Of a stretch of DNA of 64,000 bases, positions 11,057-22,567 are shown one piece after another. Origin of the DNA: Calonectria ilicicola (lineage: Eukaryota; Ascomycota; Sordariomycetes; Hypocreales; Nectriaceae); NCBI GenBank assembly GCA_020809705.1, contig CP085826.1, positions 7,068,001-7,132,000 of the forward strand, given 5' to 3'. The translations under genes and the position numbers were made by a program. The notes under the pieces were generated by a model, which had not been told where the DNA came from, did not search any database, and saw only the letters and a program-made list of their open reading frames with translations. Every line of letters starts with the position of its first letter. Position 1 is the first letter of the stretch.

Positions 11057-14000
11057 TGTGCTGTTTGTCTGGAAAGATAAACGACAAGCAAACGGAGGAG
11101 GTCCTCCGATGAATATGACGGCCGGTACGAACCTGGATTTGATAATACGAAAGACGTCCGAATGGGCATCAGAAAAGCGTCGCAAACATGAACAAAGCTT
11201 GTGTGATTGGTTTTGGCGTGGGTGGCTGGGTAGATGATGATGCAGATGGGGAATGCAAGCTGTACAATGCACGCCATGTAATATTAATCTTATGACACTG
11301 ACAAGGAGCAATGGTTGTTGTTTGAGTGTGACTTGGGATACAGAAATGCAAATATGTACGCGATTGAATTTTCATTGTTGATGTGAAGTCTCTCCGTTGC
11401 AGGATGCAGAGTTGCGGGAACTCGTTCCTACTCCACTCCGCTCAAATCAAACTCTGCCGCAGACTGCGTCAGCTGGTAAGCTTTGCCCTGAATCTCGTTC
11501 ACTTGGGAGAGATGTTTGCACGGACTTTAGATCCTGGACCTTGGGACCGATACTCCGTACCCGATGTGATATATCACAAGTGTGTAGCTTCATTCATCTG
11601 TTGAGTCACGGGTACATGGGCACGTCATGGCGATTCGGTCCGTGACCATGGCAGTTGGGCCGCAAGACCTTCATTGTGGTACTTACGTAGTAGGATTATG
11701 GTTGCTTCGGAAATTGTTACGGTATGGCTGAGTGATTGTGGATGTAATGGTGAGGTGGAACGTAAACGGCCATTGGAGGCAGAGCGTTTTATGAAAGAAG
11801 CAATGTGCGAGAGAGTACGCCACCTTCAGCCCACGAAACTTCTTAGGAAGAAGTCGGCGGTTCGGCTGGGGAAGCTGGCGTCGACTAGTACGGGATGGCC
11901 TCATGATCTGATCTGATTTTTTTCCTCGCAGCGTTGGCCTAGCCGAGGCCGGGTCAACGGCGCACCGATCTGCGTGGCTTTTCATGGCGTTTGTCAAACG
12001 TCAACTCTTGGACCAAGCGTCTTTTTTTTCTGAAGCCTACATGAACTATGATCTGTAGATGGAGGAATGCAGTTCTGGCCTTACATGTCGTCCATCAATC
12101 GCGCAGAGAACCCCTGCCCCCCGTCGATACGGGAGAGGGGCTCGGATCCAGCAAGTGAAAAGGACTGACGCGCGTTAGGATTTTCCCAAAACATCGGCGA
12201 TCATACAAGGGAAGGGGATCTGATCCCGCAATCATCATCAACAGACCTAATAAACCGTTGTAAAGGGCAAGGGGCCGGATTGCCTATTGGGACCACAAGG
12301 TGGGGGGTTGGCAGCCAGGGACACACACAGAGCATGGGGGGTAAAGATGACCTCTCATATGCACATGAAAAAGCATTTGACCAAGACTGGTAAATTGGTT
12401 GGGCTGAAAATAGGCACATGGAGGCAATGTAACCCTCAAATTCTTCAGCACAAGGGGGCTTGTCAACTTTGAGTCTGGAGGATACGACTGTGGCTTTGTT
12501 CATCATCGGATATTGGCTAGACTCGCCGCAATGCCCTCACTTGCAGCTCGGTTGTGGTGAGGCGAATATAGAGCTGCGGCGCCCTACCGTCACGGGACCG
12601 TGCCCACCAGCGCCATTCCCGACGCCTCCGAACGTAAAGGGCTCATAGCAGAAGTGTAAATGCCGAAGGGGCAAGTGTACCTTGCATACGTGTGTGTGTG
12701 GGAGGTCGATAGTGTGCTCGTCCGCTCCGATCTGTTGACCGAAGTCAAGGCGCGCTCCGAGTCCTTGGGGAAAGGCCTGGATGCAAACATTGCTTTTTAA
12801 TCACGCCGTGGCTTGTCGCGCCTTCTAAATCGCCTGATCGTGGGGACCCAGAGACAGCAGCCGAGGGCAAGTTGAGCTTCTCACTGGCGCAGCGCAGACA
12901 AAGTTGGAGGGGCGAGGGAAGGAAAAAAAAAAAGAAAAAAGCAAGGATGACCCGCCTTATCGCGATTGCTTCTGACTGGGTGCTTCGTCCCTGGGCCACG
13001 TTACAAACCTCAGCTGGTACAATCTGAGGCAACGGTAAAACCTGGGATTTCATGCCCTCGGTGCAGCCACCTACGTCTTGTCCTGTTGTGTAAGCAATTG
13101 CCAGCCGTCGAGGAGCTCCGGCCCAGGTCAGGGTCGCTAACAGCATGCAGAACCGTTGGTTGATGTGCATTCAAGTTGCCGCTCCGAGCAATATAACTCG
13201 TTAATTCACATCCAGCACGCCTCAATTAGTGGGGTTTCGGTCCAGGAACGCTGCGGAAAGCCTCCATGTTGACCGGAACTGTGCAGGTGTCGTGTCGGCT
13301 CTTTAACTGCATGGCGAGAGGTTGGCATTCCGAATACGTAGGCGCCTTTCGTGGCCTCTCACCCAAAACGGCGTCATTGCGGAATTTACTTACTGACCGC
13401 TGCCAACGGGTATAACCGTATTTAGACAGAGTTGACCGTGTGTGTCAATCGTGGTGTAGACGGGCAGGGATGTGCTGCTTTGTTCAGCCCCAGTTTGCCG
13501 GCAACTACTGGGCCCTATTGAAGATTCGTCAACCTTGGCAAGCCAGCCACGCGCCGAATCGACAAAAAAGCAATAAAACCAACAACTCAGAGAAGCCACG
13601 TTCATGTCCCGGACCAACTGCTAATTTGCTCACTGTATGTATTCATCATGTCATGCTTACAGGATACATTACATGACGAGAATAGCATTGGATCCCGAAG
13701 CGAGCTTGTTGAAAGAGGCTTCAGTTGCACAGACACACGAATTCGTCCTCATTCAAGCGGAATCTGCAAGTGCGGAAGCCGGGCGTTTATCGTTTCCAAG
13801 AAGCTATCCCGGGAGACCCCGGATTAATTTACACTTTCACCAAGACCCCAGAACGCCATTTTTTGGCGTTTTTTATGAGTGATGGAGTCTCCCAAGGTCA
13901 CGGCGCTGTCTAAATCACACCATTTTCGGATTTAGGCCCCGGGCCGTTGTCCACGCGTTTGGACTCGGGAAACAAGAAAAAAAAGTTATTTGCTCAAAGG

Positions 14001-15707
14001 GGGGTGAGAGAGTAAGACGTACATTAGAGGGAAGAAGGAGAAAAAAAATAAGGATGCTTAAAAAAAACAAGAAATGCCCCGACGGCATAACGTCTAAAGA
14101 GAGAAAAAAGAAATTTCTGACGAGTAGCGCTGCTATCGTCGTTTCCGATAAGACACCCGCGACTCCTGCCCGCAGCCCTGGTTCAACGCTGAAGGCCCAT
14201 CCCAGTCGAAATTTACCTAATTGGGCTCAAAGGTGAATGTGAATGCCGCGGCCAAAGACGTACATGGCATTGATGACTTGTCCTCGGGATGCCGCGTTGA
14301 GCCATACCAAGGGAAACCAGGACGGTTCAGCTATTCAGCTACGGAATTAATTGCGTGGGATTGTGTCGATCCTCCGCATTCCCAATAGACTTTGGCCTGG
14401 CCACTACGTACTATGTAAATACGCCAGCTTCATTCAATATTGCTTAAATACATACAATTCAATAATTCGTGTAAATGGAGCTCGGTTGACAGGCAAGAAT
14501 TTGGGAGAGAAAAATTTATCCCTGGCTGTTTTCTCCACGGGATGACAGGCGAGATCCAGAGTGCAACTCTCCACAGCCTGGGAATCGGTGCGCTTGATCA
14601 ACTCGACCCCGGCCGCATCCCACTCTGATGGAACGCTGCGATATCATAGGATGAAGAAACTTGGGCTGATAACTGACAGGTCTCCCATTCAGCCGTTGCA
14701 GAGTTACAATCCATTGGGACAGCTCAATCAAACTGTAACGCCCTTGGCCAGGTACGGTGGTATCACGGACTCGGCTTTGTTTTTTCCATACCTTTCTTTT
14801 CTTATTTTCCCTTCCCCCTCTCGCCAATGGCCGGCCATTGTGAGATGTGACGCATATTCTCACAAAGCACCTCGCACCCTCTTTCACCCAATCCCTGTGG
14901 AGTCCCGGCCACCGGCGAGGGGCGGATACCCAGGACCGGGGGTCGAGGATCCCGAGACCATCTGTCTGCCGAACCTGCGTCCCGCAAAGGAGGAAAGATG
15001 ACCAACGCTGGCCCACGCCACAGCCGTGGTCTGCCTTGAAGAAGTTTCTTTCCCAGGGCATCCATCCCCACGCAGAGCATGGACTTGGCACTGGCGCAGG
15101 GCCCCTGGCCACCCTCCCGTGCAGGGCTTGGACGCATGCTTATGGGAGGGTCGGCCACCCACACACGGAGGGGGGGCAGCATTGTAGAAGTTGCTTTTTC
15201 GTTTCTCGTCTGTGTGCGAAGCTGTCACTTCTCTTGTTCCCTGCGTAAGGCCCCGTAATGAAGTCGAACGATGTTTTCCCCCCCGGGTCTGGAGCCCCGG
15301 CCCTGGCCGACTCCGTTGGCGGCCGCGGATGCATCTCGTCGCCGCGCGCGCGCTCCCACTCCAGGTCGGTTGGCCGAACCCCAGTTCTGAACGGCTCCAA
15401 CATCTCGGGGACAGCAGGATCATACACACTGCCCCAACACGAGTAATGGGATTGTGGGACCGGTATTCGTGGTTTGAAGTGCTTTTTCTTTTTCCGCGGT
15501 TTTCATTTTTCTGCCTTTAAGCAGTGGAAGGCCCCGACATTGTCTCGACCGGCCCGCTCCATCACCCGCCAATGTGATATACATAACAGCACGCCCGGTT
15601 CCCATGTGAAAGCAACTCGAGAGGTCTGGCCACGCCATCGTTACCAGAAGTAGTCGTTCTAGCGACGCCGATCCAAAATTACTTCGACGGCTCATCAACA
15701 AATAACC
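11057..15707. other. 4.65-kb gene-free interval between AKR1 and the receptor gene
   Basis: I found no recognisable gene on either strand. Open frames up to about 200 codons occur in the G+C-rich part (14516-15450), but they overlap in several frames on both strands and have low-complexity Pro/Arg/Gly-rich translations, so I read them as chance. Pyrimidine/purine runs and several AGGGG/CCCCT stretches are present. The last 300 bases should hold the promoter of the downstream receptor-like gene. A long 5' leader or a non-coding transcript would be compatible with what is seen. Confidence 0.5.
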
Positions 15708-17165
15708 ATGGCTCCAACATACTGGATGGATGTGCCCGAGGGCGAGGTGCGAACGACAGTGAACCCACCAAGCAATGCTGGTGAAGTTCTTCCCACCGGT
15801 GTTGCATTGACTACTCTGGCTTTTATTGCCGTTTGTCTACGACTATTTACGAGAAAATATGTGGTAAAGAGTGTACTTGGGCTTGACGATTGTCAGTATA
15901 CTAGATGATCTCCTTAAGCCACCCCACTAACATGAAGTAGATATGTGTATATGTGCTCTAGTCTTCGCTATCGTTTACCTCGGACTGGATATACACAGTA
16001 CGTCATCGAACCTCAGCATCATTTACTGATTCATTCTAACGATATCGTTGCAGTGGTTAATCTTGGTGCTGGGTTACACGGATGGGATATCTTGTGGGAC
16101 GTGTTCACGCCTCACTTCTGGCAGGTAAGAACACCACCGGATATCTTGTTCAGGCCTCAGGTTATTGACAAAATCCAGACCTCTGTTGGTTCCATCATCA
16201 TCTACGCCGTCTCCATTGCATTCTCTAAACTCTCCGTCTTGGGGTTCTTGCTTCGAATTTCCCCAGACAAGGGCATGCGACGCGCAATCTTTTCGCTCTT
16301 CGCCATCGTTTGCATTTACACGCTAGTCTACACTTTCCTCATGGTCTTCCGATGTCAACCAGTTACATCCGGCTGGGACCCCACCATCGAGGGTAAATGC
16401 ATCGACAGTATGGTGCCAATGTTGACCCTCAGTGTCGCTAACATCGTCATTGATGTCCTCATTCTTATTCTCCCCATTAAGATCGTCATTCCTTTGCAGA
16501 TTCCTCTTCGCCAAAAACTTTCTCTCGCATTGCTATTTGCGACCGGTGGCTTGTAAGTTCTTCCCCGCCATTCTGTAAGGACCAGCTAACATTGGTTTAG
16601 TGTCTGCATTGCAGCTATCAAACGAACCCTCATTGTCGCACCACTCCTTAAATCCAAGGACTACACTTGGGAAGTCCCACACCTACTCATCTGGAGCTTC
16701 ATTGAAGTTACGTCGGGTATTATCTGCGCATCCATTCCCGCCCTGAAACCATTCTGCATGCGATACATCCCGTTTCTCATCTCATCTCGACTTCGACCTT
16801 CGCAAGACAAGACCTCTTCTTCCAAGAGAAACTCTCACAGCACAGACAAGAAAATGCGGAGCCGAGTTCCCTATGGGCGTACCTCCGGCATTCAAAGTCT
16901 CGACAAAATATCAGAGAGTACGGTACAAGATGACGAAACAAGACTGTGGACTTTGAAGGGCAGCGACAGGAGCTGCGAGCTCAAGGCCAAAGATTTGGGA
17001 CATGAAGAGCACGAAATGGAGAGCTTTGACAGAGTGGCCGATACTATCCCTCTTCCCCTCCGACCTGAGCCTGCAATCGTTGGATTTGGAACTAAGCACA
17101 CTGAGACTGTCCTTGGTGGTATCCATATAACAAAGGAGACGTTTATTTCCTACGGACCAGCTTGA
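15708..17165 (+). CDS. Pth11-like fungal rhodopsin-fold membrane protein, 4 exons, 434 aa
   Basis: Seven-transmembrane plasma-membrane protein of the fungal rhodopsin-domain family (Pth11-like, without the CFEM domain), thought to act in surface or nutrient sensing. Exons are 15708-15891, 15941-15997, 16054-16552 and 16601-17165. The reading frame crosses all three introns (49, 56 and 48 bases). Residues about 30-290 contain the membrane segments, with family-typical stretches such as LGLDD after the second helix, FRCQPV, GKCID and the IWSFIEVTSGIICASIP segment. A 130-residue hydrophilic Ser/Lys-rich cytoplasmic tail follows. An in-frame 36-base GT-AG segment at 16125-16160 could be read as a tiny intron, but it is too short for these fungi and I kept it as coding. 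The ligand is unknown. Confidence 0.88.
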
Positions 17166-18127
17166 AGAGCATTAGGCAATCTTTGAGAGGGAGAAACAAC
17201 ATCATGCCAATAGCGCCGCTGTATTGACGAGCTGCAGCCACGTGCAAAACATGAATGTGGATGCAGTCTCGATGCGGCGCTGATTAATAATACAGAGCCC
17301 AAGCGATGCCTAGAATAGCAAGCTTGGTTAGATAAGAGACGCGAGCCATCTAAGATTACGCGCTGAGGAAAACAGTATCAGTAGCAATGGCTTTGGACAG
17401 GACACATTGGAGATTAAGACCGGCTGGCACTGGATAGAATAGGGTAGAGCCCCCCAAGGTTTAGGATCAAGCAATTGTACATATCCCCCAGAAAAAGAAA
17501 ATGACGAGGACACGACCGAAAAGTTACGAGTAAATGAAAAATAGAAAGAAGCATTCCAATACTCTCTTGCCTGTCTTCTCGGCTTTGTCATATTGTCACC
17601 GTGTAGATTGTTTCATTCCCCAACAAGACTAGCCACCTGCTGAGTGGAGAAGTTTCAAGTCTTTCAGCCGTATTGACAAAAAGGTTGAGATCATAAATGA
17701 GACTTCATCTTGAAGAGTGATGCCCAATATCGACCTGAATCCTGCGCTAACTCGCACTGTTTCAGTCCCGTTTTGTCTCCGATGGCGGTGGTCGGCAAAC
17801 CAGATTATGCACGTTGGAAGCCAGAATTTATGAGGCATCATTTCCCAACCATCGTTCACATAGCATTTTACTAGTGTGTGTATGACTTGGCTCATTCTGA
17901 ACCATCCTTCAGGAACAGCCACCGGACCGGAATGCTCACCTTCGCATCCGAGACACAGATGGGGGACATCATAACACAACACATTCCGATACCATAAGAA
18001 CCTAGTGTTTATTGATTAGATAAATCCCTGACGTCGTAACTTTCCGAATCGCTACTTGTTCGCACCAGTGTTTCCGTTTTCCCCAGCCATCATATAACCA
18101 CATCACATATTCATATCAGTGCTTATC
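17166..18127. other. Intergenic region, no gene seen
   Basis: There is no convincing gene. A minus-strand frame of 117 codons (17629-17982) has no recognisable motif and no supporting splice structure. Because the flanking genes both run rightward, the distal part should be the promoter of the NTF2-like gene at 18128. Confidence 0.45.
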
Positions 18128-18883
18128 ATGGAGCACCCAGGTAAAATCATCAAATCGCTTAAGATAAGTGCAGTTTAGCTTATCAAATTAGTTACCCAAA
18201 TCGCCGGGGTCATTGGCGCTCTGACAGAGGGGAGCCCTGATCAACAGAGGCTCACTTTGTCGGACTTTTTTCTGCCTAATGCCTCGTTCTCTTACCACTC
18301 AAAATTTTCTTCTTCTCCAAGAAGTTCCCACAATCCGAGTGGTGACATTGAAACATTAGCTTTGGCAATTTCCATGTACAAGTGGTATCGTACTCTCAGT
18401 CCCCATCTTGACATCAAGGTTGACTCTGCCGGTAAGCTCGCAGATCAATGCCAGTTATTTGAATGCGGCTAATCGATGGATTTAGAATTTGATAATCGCA
18501 GTGGCCTCCTTTACGTATCACTTCGACAAACGTTCTCTGTGTGGTCCGTTCCCGTGTACAAAGCACCTGTCCGACTTGTGTCTGTCCTTCAATTAACCCA
18601 AAGGACTCCGTCGCCACTCGACTCCTCGCGACAAGCCATAAAAGAGAAACAGAGAGAGGGAAAGGCAAAGTACTACATTGCCAGCCAAGAAGATTTGTAT
18701 CCAGTCACAGACAGCGTGCAATTTTTACTTCCAGGATTGGGACCACTTCTCCGATTTGGATGGAAATGCTATTGCACGTCGTTCTTTATCCTGGGATCGC
18801 TGATCTTCTTCCCCTTAGTACTTTTCTTGAGAATGGTTCGACGACCGAAGCGCAAGGTAAAGCTACAAAGATGGTTCTTGTGA
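18128..18883 (+). CDS. SigF-like NTF2-like domain protein, 3 exons, 216 aa
   Basis: Member of a fungal family annotated as SigF-like NTF2-like domain proteins; the biochemical role is unknown. Exons are 18128-18140, 18192-18431 and 18486-18883. The first coding exon is only 13 bases and encodes MEHP plus one base. The choice of ATG rests on the conserved family start MEHPV, restored by splicing to the acceptor at 18191. Further family landmarks are ISMYKWYRTLSPHLDIKV, the QTFSVW...VYKAPV segment and KYYIASQEDLYPV. Residues about 165-200 form one or two hydrophobic membrane-associated segments, followed by a basic tail. The splice sites are standard. The gene lies at the left edge of the accessory region and looks intact. 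Confidence 0.82.
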
Positions 18884-19031
18884 TGATATTTACGATATAG
18901 GCGTCTGTTGGTTTGGCGGGTTTCACTGGTTTTGCCACGAAGAATATGCTATGGATGGACAATGTTGATGATGACTTGATATGTTATAAATCATGTATTG
19001 TATTATTTTAAATATTAAATCATAATTATAA

Positions 19032-22000
19032 TTAAAAATACTTGAATAATCTCTTCACAAGGTTGCCCTTATGTCGTGATTTTGGTTGTGGTTGATTTTC
19101 AGTCTCATCCCTATACCTACTAAACAGTGTGTTTACTCTTTCATAGTACTCTAGCTCTTTACTGTTAACATTTGAAACAGCCCGTAGATATCGGAGCTTC
19201 TTCTGGAGTTCGTCTTCAATATTCCAGTGACGTTTATGTGCCGCTGTTTCTGATAATTTCGAAGTTTTCTGTTTATATCCCTTGTTGAACGACCCTAGTG
19301 CACCTTTGTGAACTAATAGTTCAACTAACCGAAACCTCGTCTCAAAGGTCAATGATTTCCAATAACGCTCAACATTATCGGCAATATCTGGCCGACAAAA
19401 ATGTGCAAAGCCAAACACTGCACAAGACAGTACAGACAGGTGGTCTTGGTCCGGTTTGGTGAGCACCCCTCTATTATTCATAATCTTTTCCCGTACATAC
19501 GGCAACACAGCAAACTGAGCTGCTAAGCCCAGAAATGTATTCTTCAGACTGTCTGGAGTCATTGTGTACTGCGTAGTGGACCAATGGGGCAGCACTTGAC
19601 CTCGCGATTCCGTAACACCTATTTGACGGTATAATGTAAAGTCATTGGTTGAGTCTCGGTTGGAATTGAGTACGTCTTGCAGACTTGTATCCAGATGATC
19701 CATGGCCTTTTCCAACTCTTTCACATTCACGTCATTGTCTCGGACGTTGGAGGCATGAAACAGGCAAATAGAGGCTTTTGACCAGAACTCCCATGTTAAA
19801 CCTGGATCAGTTGACTTCCAAATTGATGGATTCGTACTCTCAAAGGAAAGGCCTTTTAGAATTGCAAGATGGGAGTCAAAGTCAGGCCTGGAGCTGGAGC
19901 AGATAATATCCCACATTGTGTTGGCCCATTCACGGACGCTTCGGTGCAAAAAGTCGACCTCGCCAACTTTGGATATCTCGAGTAAACCTCTTGTTCTGCT
20001 GTTTAGTCGTCTGGTCATTAATCTAATGATGTAATCTCGGTACGTTCCATGTAGGCCCTTGTTGCTTTCTTGAATGCCTTGTTCCATACTCATTACCGCA
20101 AAATGCAACACAACAACGTCCAGCAACGTGGTAGAGGTATTGTGGATCTGAAATAGCTCAGAGGAATCTTCCCTGTATTCGGGGCTGATCTTTTCCCAAA
20201 TTTTCGAATAAAGCTCAGAAAGGTCACTAGGAAGGCTGTCGAGAAGAGATTGTAATTCACTCATATTGTTGCCATCCTGTAAACCCTCACATAACGCCCG
20301 AACAACAACAGTGACCCAAAGGAAGACTCCTTTGGCTTTTTCAACGACTCCTTGTTCTAGCCTCATTGCTGCACTGGAATTCGCTTGCTTAAAGTCTTTG
20401 TATGCTTCAGTATGTGTCAATTCACTGCGCACATATATTTCGATGTCCTTGGCAGTGAATTTCTCCATTCGAAGGCTTGGACTTTCTTTGAAGGCGTCCA
20501 AAAAAACATTCTCTGGCCGACTACTGACCAAGATTTTAATACCTGGCCGACAATAAAACAGCTTAATAAATTGAATTAGTGAGTCATGATCCCCATCAAA
20601 CTCATCTAGCCCGTCTATAAAGAGGGCTAGATAAAACTCAGTACCTGCTATTGAAGCCAGAATAGAAAAGCTTTCGAGCAATTCCCCCCAAGCCCATTCT
20701 TGGTTGAACTTTTCGGCCTTGTGACCAAATATTTTAAATAAAGCCCACCGCCGAGGACAAATTCTAGGACAAAGACTTGGCATTTGCTTTAGGCATTGGA
20801 AGAGAAGGGCTCTTAAAAGGCCAAGTGGAGATCGCTGAAGCCGGGAAACTCCTGCGCCCCAGAAGTAGTAACATATTCGTAGAAGCCGTCTGTCGGAAGC
20901 CCAAAATTTAAGATAATGCTGTGTTTTTGGATTTTCCGTCAAGAACTTGACGAGTGTTGATTTACCAGCCCCTGGTTTACCGGTTATCCAGTATACATCC
21001 TTTGCAGGACCTGCGAGCCAATTCGTAAACCTCAAACCAATTTCTGTATCGTTTGCAAATATCCATTGGAACGTCTCTTTGTATGCGTCTGGAATTGCGT
21101 CCTCGCGTTGTTTAGCACCTCGGAAATCGAGGCTATTCATAATGGCCGTGGCATACCATTGGGTAGTCGAGTCTTTATATTTAGTCGCATTTTTTATTTT
21201 GGCCGCCAGGTTACGAGAGTATTGTTCCAAGTCTAACAGTTTGCTAGCTCCATATCCAGCGGGCTCCGAGCTTTCGGGATCGTCCGAAATGCCCTCTGAA
21301 GACCAAGTGCGGTTCACAAAGTCCCTGCGGAGAGGGTCCTGTCGGGTAGCCTTAGAATCCAGTGCTTGGATAAATGATTGGTTGAGGGTTTCATTATCAA
21401 TATCAAGCCGGTGAAGGGATCTAACAACTTCTGCTTTGTTGGAAAATAATACGTGGTCTAGCTCTTGGACACCTCTCCGGGATTTCTCCCTGTTGTTTAT
21501 TAGATTACTAGGATCAGGTTGGACGCAGTCGACCATAACATACCACAGAACTTTAGCCGATTCTGACATCGTACGGTCCCTAAGCTCCACGAGCTTTTGC
21601 TTGCACTGGGAAGTATTAAATTTGGATTGAATAGCCGTAGCAAAGATAATGGCGGATTCATGCACACTGTCTTTGTTTTTATTCGAGTCGAAGCCACCAT
21701 AGGCGAGCTGAGACGGACCAAAGAGAAATGACTTGTGTATAGCCTGTGTATCCAACTCCTGGATGGAACATTTCAAGTTTTTGGCTATGGTTGTGCATTC
21801 AGGGTATATCCGAAGGAAGGCCTCTTCCCAACTTCCTCCTGTAGGTATGCCGGTAGCTCGATGCCCTGCTTTGGCATCCACCTCTGACATCAGGTGAGAC
21901 AAGTCGGACTCAATGGTAGGTAGATTCACCAACTCAGCAGTTCGTCCCGATGATGACCAATAATAATGACCATTTTCTGTGAGGAGATTGAGCACGAAAT

Positions 22001-22052
22001 CGAGGAATCGAACAATGCTAGCGGCTGATGAGAGGGCGTCAAGAGCCTCCAT
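19032..22052 (-). CDS. NACHT NTPase (NLR-type signal transduction protein), intronless, 1006 aa
   Basis: STAND-class NTPase of the kind used as a molecular switch in fungal non-self recognition and regulated cell death. The start at 22052 was chosen because residues from MEALDALSSAASIV onward match the common N-terminus of this class; the frame stays open 61 codons further to an ATG at 22235. The Walker A motif GKPGAGKST lies near residue 356, Walker B LFIDGLDEF near 475, and SSRPE follows. Downstream is a DUF7791-like part containing GLLEISKVGEVDFLHRSVREW. There are no ankyrin, WD40 or TPR repeats at the C-terminus and no HET or lipase domain at the N-terminus. It is divergent from the HET-ankyrin gene across about 515 bases, suggesting shared control. 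No lesion was seen over 1006 codons. The exact N-terminal family is not certain. Confidence 0.9.
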   Translation of the reverse strand: MEALDALSSAASIVRFLDFVLNLLTENGHYYWSSSGRTAELVNLPTIESDLSHLMSEVDAKAGHRATGIPTGGSWEEAFLRIYPECTTIAKNLKCSIQELDTQAIHKSFLFGPSQLAYGGFDSNKNKDSVHESAIIFATAIQSKFNTSQCKQKLVELRDRTMSESAKVLWYVMVDCVQPDPSNLINNREKSRRGVQELDHVLFSNKAEVVRSLHRLDIDNETLNQSFIQALDSKATRQDPLRRDFVNRTWSSEGISDDPESSEPAGYGASKLLDLEQYSRNLAAKIKNATKYKDSTTQWYATAIMNSLDFRGAKQREDAIPDAYKETFQWIFANDTEIGLRFTNWLAGPAKDVYWITGKPGAGKSTLVKFLTENPKTQHYLKFWASDRRLLRICYYFWGAGVSRLQRSPLGLLRALLFQCLKQMPSLCPRICPRRWALFKIFGHKAEKFNQEWAWGELLESFSILASIAGTEFYLALFIDGLDEFDGDHDSLIQFIKLFYCRPGIKILVSSRPENVFLDAFKESPSLRMEKFTAKDIEIYVRSELTHTEAYKDFKQANSSAAMRLEQGVVEKAKGVFLWVTVVVRALCEGLQDGNNMSELQSLLDSLPSDLSELYSKIWEKISPEYREDSSELFQIHNTSTTLLDVVVLHFAVMSMEQGIQESNKGLHGTYRDYIIRLMTRRLNSRTRGLLEISKVGEVDFLHRSVREWANTMWDIICSSSRPDFDSHLAILKGLSFESTNPSIWKSTDPGLTWEFWSKASICLFHASNVRDNDVNVKELEKAMDHLDTSLQDVLNSNRDSTNDFTLYRQIGVTESRGQVLPHWSTTQYTMTPDSLKNTFLGLAAQFAVLPYVREKIMNNRGVLTKPDQDHLSVLSCAVFGFAHFCRPDIADNVERYWKSLTFETRFRLVELLVHKGALGSFNKGYKQKTSKLSETAAHKRHWNIEDELQKKLRYLRAVSNVNSKELEYYERVNTLFSRYRDETENQPQPKSRHKGNLVKRLFKYF

Positions 22053-22567
22053 GCTTGACCATAAAGTGATGGCCCGCGAGCGATATATACGGTGAAAGGG
22101 CTCTTGATATCGTTTCTTTTTTCTTTTTAGTTTTTCCGCATTGTTGACCGGATTATTGGCCGTGTTTAATAAAATCCCGCAGTTTAAGTGAGCATTGGAT
22201 TTGACCAGCTTACCCTCCCCAGTTAACGCAACCATCCCTACATACGTACATTAGGCCCTAATATTTTGTGCCTGAAAGGATGACTAAGCCAACGTGCCTA
22301 GCTTCGTGAGTGGGGTAGATAGGAATTCAACAAATAAGAAGCGTCTTTTACCTAGCCTGGTGAAGAAATATGTATTATGTACTGTGCTCTCTACCAATTG
22401 GTTCAGTGAGGTACTGACTTTTCTGGCCCCATTGGGAATTGGATTTTCTACAGAATCTAGGCTAGACGTGAGAGCAGCGAATTTCCTGATTTCACTTCTG
22501 CTTTTGTAGCTTGATATCCGCTCATTGCTTTTGTTCAGATCCGACGAGTCCCGATCCTGGTCATAAC
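22053..22567. promoter_or_regulatory. Bidirectional promoter between NACHT and HET-ankyrin genes
   Basis: These 515 bases separate two divergent genes. If the NACHT protein started at the alternative ATG at 22235, the spacer would be only 332 bases. In-frame stops lie just upstream of the HET-ankyrin ATG (TAG at 22507-22509). The arrangement would allow co-regulation; I cannot name a binding site. Confidence 0.5.

Noticed and set aside
10415..11311. Long minus-strand open frame (298 codons)
   Set aside because: Antisense to the last exon of AKR1 and its 3' flank; no motif and no upstream gene structure.
14516..15450. Several overlapping open frames in G+C-rich sequence
   Set aside because: They overlap in most frames on both strands and encode low-complexity sequence; high G+C explains the lack of stops.
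16125..16160. 36-base GT-AG segment inside the receptor gene
   Set aside because: In frame and far below the usual intron size; left as coding.
17629..17982. Minus-strand 117-codon frame
   Set aside because: No recognisable motif, no splice context and no second piece of evidence.
22053..22235. 61-codon N-terminal extension of the NACHT protein
   Set aside because: The family N-terminus begins at the internal Met (22052); the extension is basic and unlike related proteins.
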